DNA of 64,000 nucleotides from Pseudozyma flocculosa PF-1. Its lineage: Eukaryota; Basidiomycota; Ustilaginomycetes; Ustilaginales; Ustilaginaceae. The translations under genes and the position numbers were made by a program. Shown piece after piece: positions 1 through 11,200 of the stretch (its first letter is position 1; each line of letters opens with the position of its first letter). The notes under the pieces were generated by a model. That model was not told the origin of the DNA. It made no database searches and saw only the letters and a program-made list of their open reading frames with translations. The stretch lies in the NCBI RefSeq assembly GCF_000417875.1, contig NW_006920896.1, forward strand, positions 185,103 to 249,102. Reading direction: 5' to 3'.

Positions 1-870
1 CGCCCCCCCCCCCCCCCCCCCCACCTTCTCTGTCTCGTGATGTCGATTGCCGTTTCGATCGTCTGTATGTCCGCAGCCGCGTGAATGGCGATCTAGCAGA
101 TACCTTTGCCCTGATGCCTTGTTCGTGCTGGCAATCCGTCGTGTCTTGATCGTCTGCACGAGGTGGTGGCAGCGATGAGGCCCCGATTGCCTGCTTGCTC
201 AATCGGGCCGAGGATCTCTTGCCTTATCTCGCCGCCGCCTGGCAGGCCCGGCAAGCGACAAGCAAGGCCGGCCCTCGCCTCGCCTCGCCTCGCCTCGCTT
301 CGCCTCGCGTGCCTTATCTTTGTTCGGCGACTTTAGCGGGGCGGAGGACCCTGGCCTGGCCTGACTGCTTGTCTGCTGCCTTGCCTCGATGCTCGCTGAC
401 TCCATATGGATATGGTGGCTGCTGGCCATCGGCCCGCCCGCCCGCTCGTCCGTCCGGAGTAACAGGCAGGCAGGCAGGCAGGGAGTGCTGCTCCCAACCG
501 TGGCAACGCCCTACCGATCCCCGACGAGCGAGCATCGCGCGCCCCTAGCGTTGCGGGGTTAAGCTCGCCTCGCGCTGGATCGAGCAGAGACCAATACGCA
601 ACCACACACTCACGCATGGTTCAGCCGGTACGTAGGGGGTCTTGCTGGCTTGGCTCGTCTGGCCGCGCTCCCATCGCTTCGCCCGTTGGGGAACTGGATC
701 CAAGGAGCAGCGCGCGTGCTTGCTGCCTGCCTTGCCTGGCAGTCGACCTGCGGCGCCCTCCCGTCGAGAGCGAGAGGGGTATCAAGGTATAAAGACCACG
801 TACGGCTCCCTGGCGCCCTCTCAACCGCCCCCTCCCTCTATCCTCCTCTAGCTGCCGTGCCCACCTAGTC
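1..870. other. Upstream region of the cyanase gene
   Basis: No gene is supported here. The short ORFs on both strands are low-complexity Arg/Pro/Ala translations with no recognisable family. It holds a run of 20 C at 3-22, a CCTCG-type simple repeat around 265-305, and CAGG repeats around 463-482. The last 80 bases are pyrimidine-rich and look like the promoter and 5' leader of the downstream gene. Confidence 0.6.
788..793 (+). promoter_or_regulatory. Candidate TATA box of the cyanase gene
   Basis: TATAAA lies 78 bases before the ATG at 871 and is followed by a CT-rich tract, the usual arrangement around a fungal transcription start. It favours a transcript that includes the first ATG at 871 and not only the second at 1018. 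Placement is by motif alone. Confidence 0.4.
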
Positions 871-1916
871 ATGCTGCAGCGTTCTTCCAGCATCCTCCTT
901 CCCCTCGTCCGCACCGCCCTCTTCCGTCCAGTCGTCATCGCATCCTCATCGCCTCTACTCTGCCTCGCCCCAGCCATCGCTCCCACCACCACCACCACCG
1001 CCACCACCACCACCAGGATGGCATCGTCCTCGTCCGCGTCCTCCTCGTCGGCCTCGGCCGTCGGTCAGAAGCCCAAGATCCTCTCGTCGCTCCCGCCCAT
1101 CTACTCGATGCTCCACGAGGCAAAGGCCAAGTCGGGCCTCAGCTTTGAAAAGCTCGCGCAGGCCATGGGCAGGGACGAGTGGTACGTCGCCGCCATCTTC
1201 TACGGCCAGGCCAAACCCGCACCCGAGGACCTCGAAAAGCTCAGCAACACCCTCGACCTACGCACAGAGTACCTCGTAGACGCCCTCGGCGACGGCTTCT
1301 TCCCGCACAGGGGGCTCGGAGAGTTCCCGCCCCAAGGTACGTTGCCCTCCGGCGTTCCCCACACACAACCGCCCTCCCTCCGCCAAAGGCCGTCTCGTTG
1401 GCGACCGCACTGACACGTTGCTCATCCGCCGGCCGGCCGGCCGGTCTGCCTGTCGTCGCCCACGCTCGGCCCCGCTGTCCCCAGACCCGGTCCTCTACCG
1501 CCTCTACGAGGTGCTCGTCGTCTACGGCTACCCGCTCAAGCACATGATCCACGAAAAGGTACAGCCGCGCACCTGGGCTCCTTGCCCGCCGCCGGCATTA
1601 CTGGGAGGGCGTCTCACTGACTCGCCACCAACCGCCTGCGCCTCACACAGTTCGGCGACGGCATCATGAGCGCAATCGACTTCGAGGGACACGTCGACAA
1701 GATCGAGGACCCAAAGGGCGACCGTGAGTTCCGACGCATCGGTCGACGCCCAGGGCGGGCCTGCAAAGAAGAGCCGCTCGCGCACTCGTCTGATCGAACA
1801 TCCCTCCTTGGCCGTATCTGCATGCTCCTCTTTTTTGCTCCTGGCTGTGCCTCCGCTGTACCGCAGGCGTCAAGATCACGCTCAACGGAAAGTTCCTGCC
1901 GTACCGCCGATGGTGA
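871..1916 (+). CDS. Cyanate hydratase (cyanase), 4 exons
   Basis: The enzyme converts cyanate and bicarbonate to ammonia and CO2 (carbamate intermediate), detoxifying cyanate and yielding nitrogen. Exons are 871-1336, 1485-1558, 1651-1723 and 1867-1916, all with GT-AG introns and matching phases, giving 220 residues. The N-terminal helical domain (from about residue 75, [20 protein letters not shown]) is followed by the catalytic C-terminal domain. R161 and E164 in YRLYE and S187 in MSAIDF reproduce the Arg/Glu/Ser catalytic triad with the same spacing (3 and 23) as E. coli cyanase, and the protein ends FLPYRRW. Family members are usually near 160 residues. The extra 49 residues before the second ATG (1018) are Ser/Thr/Arg-rich without acidic residues and could be a mitochondrial presequence or untranslated leader. 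It converges on the coiled-coil gene, 181 bases away. Confidence 0.95.
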
Positions 1917-2097
1917 TGGCCAACCATGAAAACATGGTCTCGCTCTTGCAATGAATCAATCAACCGGAACGAAGCACCGATGGCCTTTTAGGCGGCTGTG
2001 CGCCTGGCGACTCACGTCCGAGGGGAGGGCCATAATTGCCAGCTCCATGGTCTCAGCTCGCCGACCGTGCTTGCGAGCGGCGCCCCCTGAAGAGCGA

Positions 2098-5000
2098 TCA
2101 GCGGCGGAAGGGCCTCAGGTCATAGCCCGAGGTCGATCGGCGTCGCACCGGACCTGCCGCTGAGCCCGAGCCGCCTGCCTCCCCGTCTCCACCATCTCTG
2201 TTCTCTTGCGGTCCGGACGGGCGCGTGGCGGCTCTCTTGGCGCGCCTGCGCACCCTCGGTCTGGCCGACTGCGCCTGCTGATCCTGGCTCGGGGCGTCTG
2301 GGGCGTCGGTGCTGGATGGCGCAGCATGATCCGCAGCGCCCGTAGTCACGCCGGACTGATTGACGGTGGTGGTCGGCCGATGCTCTGGCACCTCTTGCTC
2401 GCCGCCTGCGTCAGCCTCGCTCAGTTCGGCGTGCCGAGCACTATTGCCGTCCCCGGTACCTTCACCGACCTCCCTTGTCGCGTCCGTGGTGTCAGTGGTC
2501 GTTGCTGTTGGGAAAGAGGAACGTGGCACCGACATCAGCCAAGAAGGGCGACCCAGGCTGAGAAACGACCGAGGCGACATGCTTACCCTGGCGGGGGGCA
2601 GGAGCCGCTTCGCCGAGCCCTGAGCCGTCAGAGTCCGGCACGGGCGAGCCGACTGGGCTATAGCTGTCGAGGAGGATGCCACGGCGTCTCCGGCCAGGCT
2701 GATAAAGGGCGTGGCTTGCGGCATGCTCGGTGGCCGCTGCAGCTTCGTCCTCGTCTTGCGGCTTGGCCTCCCGCTCGTTGAGCTGCTGGACGATGCTCTC
2801 CTGCTCCGGCGGATGCGCACGGCGGTGTCGTCAGGCGTTGCGATCGTCAAGATGTTGCGAGGCGCTCATTCGTCGAGTCGCTGACTCACGATGCCCTCTC
2901 TGAGACTCTGGTTCTCGTCTTCGAGCTTCCGCTTGCTTGCCTCGAGCTGCACGCAAGACAACTGAGGGTCAGTGTGCGATGCGCGCCGTTGAGAATCGGT
3001 GAGCCCGCTCTGCCCCACCTCTTGGATGATCTCGGCTCTCTTGAGCATCCGCTCCTCGTATTTTGCCTTCCAATGCATCTGCGAGAAGGGCAAGGGCCGA
3101 CTGCGGATCAGAGACCCGCCAAGGCAAAGGACGAGCCTCGAGCTGAGAAGCTGAACTCACTGCGATGGCTCGGACCATGCGATTTTCCTCGTCAGTCTGG
3201 CGGCGGCGGGGTCGAAGAGGCCCTCATGAGGTGAGCGTGCTGTTCCAAAAACCAAGCCGGTTACGGGCTGCGGTGCCTTTCACCTACCAGTCTCTTGCTG
3301 AAGTACCGAGGCAGCAGCGTCTGTTGGGCCTCGATGGCTCTCTCTCCGACCTTTGCTGCCTCCTCGACCTGTTCGATTTTCTGTCGGGCCTGCTCCAGCT
3401 CTGCGCGGAGGACAGCGAATGCCTCCTTGTCGACTGCCGCTTCTCCAGCCGCGGCGATGAGAGCGGAGTTGCTCGACCGCAGCTGATCGAGTTCGCCGCG
3501 AAGCTTTTCCTTCTCGAGCTCTGATCTGGCCGCCTCCCCGAGCTTGAGACGCAATTCGTTGAGCTCGCCCTCCTTTGCACCGACGATGGATCGAGCCTCG
3601 TCGAGCTCCTGGTATATCCTCGCGTGGCTGTCGATTGCGGGTCACACAGCTGTGCGGGTGAGCTTTCGCAGGAAGACGGGTGTGGCAGTCATCGGTGGCA
3701 CTCACGCTTCCTGGCTCGCCCGTTCGCGAGCTTCCGACAGATCGAGACCGTGTTGGAGCTCGGCGGCTCGCTGCTCTGCTGCTGTGATCGCCAGCTGCGT
3801 TTCGCTGGCCGCCGCCTTGGCCTCGGTGAGGCTGTTTGAGGTCGCGATTCCAGCCGGCAGCCAGCGACCGGTACGTTAGCAACGTCGTCGAGCCACTTGG
3901 ACGTCGTCAGAACTACTCACGCCTGCCTGGCCTGGTGCAGCTCGGTGCTGAGCGAATTGACCCGCTCCTTGGCGGATCGCAGCTCTTCTGCATCTCTGAG
4001 TTGCGTCGCCTTGGCGTCGCTGCGCTGTCCTTCCAGCTCGGCGATGAGTGCAACCTTTCCGGCCAACGATTCACTCGCCGCCTTCCAGTCCTGCCTGAGC
4101 TCCTTGCACCTGTCCCTCTCCTGCCGAGGGGCCGAGTTGGAGCAGGTGAGGAGGGTGAGCAGAGCCAGGATACTGGTCGCCGTACATAAGGGCTGACGGA
4201 ACGCACCCCGGCGAGGTCAAAGAGGGCCTGCTCGGCCCGTTGCCTTTGCAGATCGGCCGACTCTACCGCTGTACGACGGACAAAAGCACGACTTTCGCTC
4301 TCAGTCATCATGCTGGCGGCCTCTAGCGCCGTACGTGGTTCGGACGGTGCGCGCGACTTGCCTGCTCTGGTCTGCTCGTTTGAGACTTTGGCGCATGTCG
4401 TCAGCTCATCCCTGATGTGCTGGACCACGTCCGGAAGATGTCCCTGCATGCTAGCGCCTGCCGTCCGAGGCGCGGCCGACGAGCATCCCGGTGCACAACA
4501 GGGCCAGGCGAAAATGCTGGCGTCAGTGCCCGTCGTCTGTCGCTCGATCCGCGCCCACACCTCCGACATGCGGGGCATCTTACCTTCGAGGCAGGAGCGA
4601 ATCTCTTTGCGCAGTGCAGAGATCTCCACCTGCTCCTGACGAGCCACAGCCAGAGCTGAAGTGTAGCGCTCGCGATGCTCTCTCCAGTCCGTCATTATGT
4701 CGTCGGCTCTGGCGCAATGGGCAGGCAGCGCGCAGGTGCAAGAGCCGCGTCAGAAAGGCGACTGGCCAAGCTGGTAGGCAGAGCGGCACCTACCGCTTGG
4801 CGGCCGCCTCAGCCCTCGCTTTCAGCGATCGCAGCTTCTTCGACCGGGCCGCATCGGACTTGGCCAGAGCGACGTTATGAGCCTTCAGCTGCTCCAGCTC
4901 GGCGTCCTATATCAGCAGAGAAAGGGCATAGCGTCGCCCGGAAGAGACCAAGTGTCAGTGTCGCAGCTGCGCGGACTCCCTTCGCCAATTGTCCTGGTCG

Positions 5001-6139
5001 CGCTGGCGAAGATCACCCACTTTTTGACGAAGCTTGACGATTATCTCCTGCATCGTGTTGAGAGCTTCGAGCTGCTTCTCTGTGGCGCCACCGTCCCTCG
5101 AATGGTGTTCTCCGCGCTCCGAGGGATCTCGGCCGTTGATGAGCGAGTCGGGATAGCCGGCCTCGAGGTCGGCGAGGCTCTCGGTCTTGTATGCCGACGA
5201 GGTTGCCCTGGTGTCGTGCCCGTGGCCGGCGTCTTCGTCGAGGGCGCTGGCGCTGGCGCAGGTCCCAGTTCTCTCTCCGTACGACCTGGCGTCGTCCAGC
5301 ATCGGCCCTTCGGCGGCACGCACGGTCGGAGAAGGGTCGACTTCAGGCTGCTCGGGAACCGCGAGCGAGGCATGCGGGACGTGCTGGGCGCGGACAGCCT
5401 TCCCCTGGCCAGGCACTCGCTGAGCCGACATCAGGGTGGCCGTTGGGGACTTCGCCATGTCCTTCCGCGCCGTGCCCTTCCCCATCCCCAGACTGTCTTC
5501 GCGCCCGGGTCCGGGACTGGCGGCCGGGATCGAAGGTCGGCATGGCTCGGGCAGCGCTCGTTCGCGGCGCAGATCAAAGGTAAACGCCGGAGCCGGGGTC
5601 ATCTGCGTCCTCGAAAATCGAAAGTCGACAGCTGGAGCTGTTGAGCCGACGCCTTGGCGATCCTGGCGAGCAACTGGGACGTCGACCGTAAGCGACCTGG
5701 CACCGACGGCTGCCGCGCCCGCGATAGGAGCATCGTCTGCCCGCCCAGACGCCCTCGTGTCGCCGGACGAAAGCGGAGGTGTCAGCTCACGCTGGAGTCG
5801 GTCTCTGTCGGCCAGCCTAACGGTCAGATGGGGAGCCTGGCCCTTTGCTCGCTCGTCGCCCGGAGTGACACGTAGCGAGCCTTGCTGTCGACCAGCTGGA
5901 AGACTTGTCGGCGCTAGCGGCGCCCGAGCCTGAAGCGTAGGTCCATCGGCAGGCGATGTCCACGGTGAGCTGAGGAAGTCTTGACACTGGCCGCCCCCCT
6001 CGCGCCTCCGCGGGGCAAATTGGAAGCTCTTTTGCGCCTTGGGCGGCGGTCGCTGTGCAAAGGCAAACTCGCTCTGCGCCCGCGCCTCATCGCCGGGGAT
6101 ACCCGCCAGCAACTCGTCGAAGCGCCTCTTCAGGATCAT
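2098..6139 (-). CDS. Coiled-coil protein of unknown function, 12 exons
   Basis: I do not recognise the family. Reading the minus strand, exons deduced from GT-AG sites with consistent phase are 6139-5021, 4906-4794, 4708-4584, 4457-4207, 4120-3921, 3831-3706, 3627-3288, 3196-3161, 3078-3019, 2946-2890, 2800-2587 and 2504-2098, giving about 1015 residues. Residues 1-350 are Pro/Ala/Arg-rich and probably disordered, starting MILKRRFDELLAG. Residues about 350-800 are strongly heptad-like (for example ELHQARQA, KLRGELDQLRSSNSAL, ESIVQQLNEREAK). The last about 135 residues are disordered and basic, ending SGYDLRPFRR. One exon is only 36 bases. A structural role in cytoskeleton, spindle pole or chromosome is possible but not shown. 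The start is the first in-frame ATG after a stop. A further 5' exon cannot be excluded. Confidence 0.75.
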
Positions 6140-7096
6140 GGCGACGTCGTTCGGCAGCTATCGCAGTGGGATTGGCGGCGAAGGAGACGCGAACAAGATG
6201 TGAAGGCGATGACAGGAGCAGGCGAGGAGGTTGGCGGCGGACCCCGCTTCAAGGACGTGGACGAGCGGCAGGGTCGACCGCCTTTTGTACCTGGGAGGCG
6301 CCGTTGCTTGCTGGTCCTGAGGTCCGAGCAGCGGCTCACGGTCCAGCCATCTCTGGCTCGGCTTGGCATCCGACCGGCTCGAGAGCCTGCACGATACTCT
6401 AGCATGGTCGGTCGGTCGGATGGCTCTACGCCAGCTGCGGATAAGCCGACTTGGGCTGAGACCAGAGGCGGAACTCGCTCCGTCGAGACGTCGGATAGCC
6501 GGCCCAGCCGGTGCAGTGAAATGACGATGACCAGGCTGCCGCCACTTGGCATGGCAATGCGATAAGCTGCGGAAGCCGGAGGACGGCCGAGCGAAGATCG
6601 AGTGATGAGGCCAAGGGCGCCCATGGCGTGGCGAGGGTGAGAAGCAGGGAGGGCCGTTCAGGTGGCTTCTTCCAACCAGGCGGCCCGAGCGTCGTGCCAG
6701 AAGAGGTGGAGGAGGCCAAGGCGCCCGGCGCGCTCAGGCCGCCTCGCCCCCCACATCCGCTGCTCGGCCCGGCGTCAAGCCATCGCTGCCAAGTGCCAAC
6801 GCTATGTCCCCCCTTTCCGCCACCACCAACATCCGGCTCTTACCGACAAGATCGAACAAGGGACTTCCGGCCTTCTGCTCGTCGCATCGCACAAGGCCAA
6901 CTGGGTCAGGATCCACCATCGGTCGCTTGGCTTCGGAACTCCCGACAGGGTCGGCAGACAGCCGAGCCACCGCAAACCGTACTACCATCGCCGGAGAAAC
7001 GAGAGCGGCAGCGACCTTAAACACCTCTGGCCACGCCGATCGATCGCTGCTCAAGCCCACAGTGCCCTCGAACAGCCTCAATTTTGGAGCGAGACC
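6140..7096. other. Divergent intergenic region
   Basis: Lies between the start of the coiled-coil gene (-) and the start of the SH3 gene (+), so it probably holds both promoters. ORFs on both strands here are short and without recognisable motifs. I see no clear TATA box. An additional 5' exon of the coiled-coil gene could be hidden here. Confidence 0.5.
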
Positions 7097-8200
7097 ATGC
7101 TGGCGGGATTGCCCGACCACGAAAAGGAGGCCTTCTTCCAGCTCCTCGACGGCTACTTCGAGTCGAGGCCGCACCTGCTACCCGGCGGCGGTCAGGCTCA
7201 TGTAGCCGGCAGCCCCGGCCTCAGCGCGGCCGCGAACAACGGCAGTGGCGCTGGCAGCATCACCGTCAACCGAGACGACCTGGACCGCGCCGGCAGGTTC
7301 GCGGCCACGCCCGTCGGCCAGAAGGTGGCTGGCTTTGCAGCTGGCCGGATGATGGGCAACAAGGCGCTCGGCAATGCCGCGGCTAGCGCATGGGCAGGCC
7401 ACCACCAGTCGACCCAAGGCAGCGTCAGCCCATCGGGGTCCTCGGCCGCCCTGCCTCTGCCAGCAAGACGGGGTCCGCCGCCCGCAGCGCCCAGCTCTGC
7501 GACGAAACCTCAAGGCATCGCCGGGCTCGTGAGCGGCAAGGTGAGCATCGTACCGCGGCCTCGCAGTGGCTGTCATCATGGTGCGACAGGGTCAAATGAT
7601 CGTGCGCTGAAGCCTGTCCTTTCCCCGACCTGCCGCTCTCGATCTCGACCTGGCCGCGCACGATCCCAGACCTTTGGCGGCTTGAACATCGGGCCCAAGA
7701 CGGCGCCTGGTTCGGCGATGCCACCACGGAAGTTAAGTTCCCCACGAATTCCTACAACGACCGCGTCGCCGGCCTCTGGAGCCGGGAGGCTGCCGCCGCC
7801 AGCTCGCACTGGACCCGCAGTGATGCCAAGCGCGTCGACCGGCTCTGCCTCTCCGGCCCCCGCGGCAGCGCCACAAGCCAGCGGAACGCCCGAAGTCGAC
7901 GGCCTCGGATATGCCGAGGCGCTGTACGAGTGAGTATCGCGCCTGCGACCTTGGTCCGGGGGTCTCCCCTTATCTGCAGCGCGAATGATGACGAGGCGAA
8001 GACGCTGATGGCCGGATGGATTGCTCTTGGATCGACCTCACAGCTACGGAGATGCATCGGATCCGGACGACCTCGTCGTCGTTGAGGGCGAGCGCATCGT
8101 GCTGCTGGAGAAGATCTCGGACGACTGGTGGCGAGCGAGAAAGGAGTCTGGCGGTCAGGAGGCCGGCATCGTACCGACAGCCTACGTCCGACAGCTGTGA
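7097..8200 (+). CDS. SH3-domain protein, 3 exons
   Basis: Exons 7097-7540, 7670-7929 and 8044-8200 give 286 residues. The N-terminus MLAGLPDHEKEAFFQLLDGY is the conserved short helical start of a fungal family of small SH3 proteins. A Gly/Ala-rich segment (GRFAATPVGQKVAGFAAGRM) and a Pro-rich linker follow. The C-terminus (about 231-286) is a complete SH3 domain: the ALYDY motif is split by the second intron, followed by an acidic RT loop (DPDDL), WW in DDWWRARK and the closing PTAYVRQL. Such proteins usually bind proline-rich partners in cortical actin or endocytosis. That role is inferred from the domain only. The start codon is chosen because the family motif begins there. The middle exon is the least certain part, since a second frame is also open over part of it. 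Confidence 0.85.
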
Positions 8201-11200
8201 GGCACACCTGCCTGCCGGTCGCAAGTGTTTAGTAAGGCGACCAAGTGGGCGAGCTGATTAGGCAGAGGACTCTAGATGACGCTTCAGCCGTCCCCAAGTG
8301 TCATCGTCGATTGCGCTATACCAGAGCAAGAACGAGAAGCGATGGCGGGACAGTGATGGCTGGACGGCGGTTGCTGCGCAGTGAGCTAAGGATGCCCCGT
8401 GCACAGTCCGAGGAGGTTGCTGCGGCAAGCCGTCGCGGCATTGCCGCAGCGCTCTCCGGGCTCGATCTCAGGTTGCCATCGCCGGCTCTTCCCGGTGCAA
8501 GCAATTCTGCGCCTGTCAGCTAGACAAGCCTGGCCTGATTGGGCAGCATGCTGCATCCGCGAGGTCGACGGCATGCCGTGACTTCCTTGCCTGACGACCG
8601 CGCTTGGCCGGTTCGGAGCAATCGAACAAAGCCACTCGGTTCCCGCCCCAACATTTCCTGACCGTCTGGCCGACATCAATGGACGTTTCGGGTTCGGAGT
8701 CGGTCCTGACGTCGCACGCGACGCAGGTCGCAGGCAGCACGCCGTCGTGGCTTCGCTCGTGGATCTGGGTCGAAGCCGGTGTGGCGTGCCTAGCCCAGCG
8801 ACCGCGAGGCCATCTGATCAAGTTGACCGGCGAGTTGGTGTTTGTCCAAGCCATCTTCACGGTGTGCTCGCGACGCATCTCCTTCCATGCGCAGATGGCC
8901 CGTCTGACGGTTGCTTTCGGTGAATGGGATGCGTCGGGGTAAACAGGCTGGACCGCTTGCCGGTCAAGGCTTCAGCCTAGGAACAACCTTGCGGGTCCGA
9001 CCCAAGACGCTGGGTCGAGCTTGTAATCCTGCGCCGCGGTTCAACGGCACCAGGCTTCCAAGGCGGTTCGCTCCGTGGTGTGTCCCAAGAGGAGAGTCGA
9101 TGACGAGCCAGCATGAGACCACGATGACCTTCTCGTCCGAAGAGGCCGACCGAGCCCTCCCACTCGTTCCCGCAGCTCGATTTTTGAGCTCGAGACGGGC
9201 CGGTATAGTGCGATTGAGACCATTGTCCCACCGACTTGGCGAGGTCCATACATATCAACCTGAGTTTGTTCTGAAAAGGAAACGTCAACGCGGGTCGACA
9301 CAAGAGGAGAAGCATGTATGGTGGCGTTGGCGAGCAATGTGGCGGGCGGCGTTTGCTTTGAGAGCAAGAGCAAGACCGGGCCCATTGAATCTGCCGAACC
9401 CACATACGTAGAGCGTGCTTTAGCTCCGGGGCATGCCCAGCGTTAGTCTCAATATCATGTGAACCGCTGATCAGCGCCTCGTGAGTTCAAGATGTTCGCG
9501 CTCTCGTTTCGCTACGTCCACGGCCGCGGTACATACGAACAGACTACCTTGCAAGTTTAGGCTAATTGTGCTGGCAGCACGGCCGCCGGTGCTGGCTGCG
9601 ATGGTGGCGTCGACGGTGCCCCATTGTCCTTCGTCTGTATGGGCCTTGAGTCTTATTGTTTGCCGGCCCGAAGAACCGCATCCTCCTGCTGCGCCTTAGC
9701 TTCTTGTTGTGGTTGCTATAGCTCGGATGCTTCAGAACCTCGTTCGCTTCGAACATCGCTCCGCAAGCTCGTCATGAGCGCCGGGCCGAGATGGCGGGCG
9801 AGAAGGGGTGGATCCCATGGGACGGTATGGAAGAGGAAGCGAGCCTAGATCAAGTCCCACATCGCAGCGTCGCGCCGCGATGCGGTCCAGCCTCTCCGTT
9901 GGACCGGTGATTTCGATAACCCCCCATCGAGAAGGCTCAGCCATCACTCCCGTAAAACGCTGTTGGCCGCGCGCAGACCATACCGGTAGCCTCGGTGCCT
10001 GGCTTTGGGCGTCGGACCTGCGTTGCAAGTGTACCCAATGTGCACACACGGTAGGTCGAGCTTGAGCTCTAAGCACCTCCATGACGGCGGGGGACAGGAG
10101 AGAAGGTGTAACCGGGTCCCTGGTTCGCCCTTAGTCGCACCAGAGTCAGACACAGGCGCGAACCATCGATATCCCAGAGCTAGCGTGGGAAGCGCCTCAA
10201 TCCCCGTCGCTTCACTGTGATCACGCAGCTGGAGGGACACGCTGCTCCATGGGCCCGACGGCAATAAGCCCGCATCCATGGCTTCGAAGATTCGCACCAT
10301 GGACGGCGCCCGTGCGACCGATGGACGTGCCACATCGAACAAAGATTGCCGTGTGTGCGAAGATGCGTGCGTGCGTCCTTTGGCGGTCCAGCGCGCGAGG
10401 GTGCCGCCCGTCGCCCCTGCTCTTCGATGCAGGGCCATGAGAAGGACACCTTTGTCTCGATCGCCGATTAGATCTGATACGCAGGACAGCAGTCGGCTTG
10501 CTCGCTTGCTTTCTTTGCTTGCTTGCTCGCTCGACTTGATAAGCAGGCAAGCAAGGCGTGCGTTTGTGCGTGCTCGGTGGCTTCCGTGCGCCCGTGATGC
10601 ATGAACCGGCATCCGTTCCTTGGCCGTCGCCGCCGTCGCTGTCGTCGTCGCGTTGGCATCGCCGCACTGCTGGCTGCCAAGGCTTTTTGATGGCCACGAG
10701 GGCTATAGATTGAGATTAGCAGCTCGACGCGTGCTGTTCGATACCATGCCGAATGGAGCGGAAGGGAGGAAAAGGGGGCCAGCTCGTGAGGTCGGCCGCA
10801 GCGAGGGCCGCCGCGGGGCGGGTTGCGACACCGGCAGCTCCGCGGGCCTGCAAGCCAAGACGACGTCTTTCCCGGCCCGATGGACGGACTCTTGCTACTG
10901 TACTTACTGTAACAAGGCACCGGCATACGACCAAGCACATCCAGCGCCTTAATCTTCGAGGCACAGATCCCCCAAGAAGGCCGTTGCAAGCCAATCGGGT
11001 GGCCCAGCTGGTAGAGCGGCAAAACCACATTTTCCTGGATCCAAAAAGCAATCTCGTCGAGCGGGGATGACAACGACGACGGCGAGGATTTGCATCGCCA
11101 TCAGCGGTTGCGGCAGCGCGACCCTAGACTGCTCACTTTATCTTTGCCGGATTGCCTTCGTTGTCGACGCCTCGGCCATGGCCGGGCGTGGGCCCCTGTG

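Noticed and set aside
7735..7930. Second open reading frame within the SH3 gene middle exon (reading KFPTNSYNDRVAGLW)
   Set aside because: It would break the frame needed for the SH3 domain and its split ALYDY motif. Kept only as a caution on that exon.
11000..11040. tRNA A-box-like TGGCCCAGCTGGTAGAGC
   Set aside because: There is no B box and no pairing acceptor or T stems nearby.
10468..11073. Minus-strand frame starting MSSPLDEIAFWIQENVVLPL
   Set aside because: The first 50 residues look protein-like but no family is recognised, and the rest is low-complexity. No supporting exons were found, so it was left unannotated.
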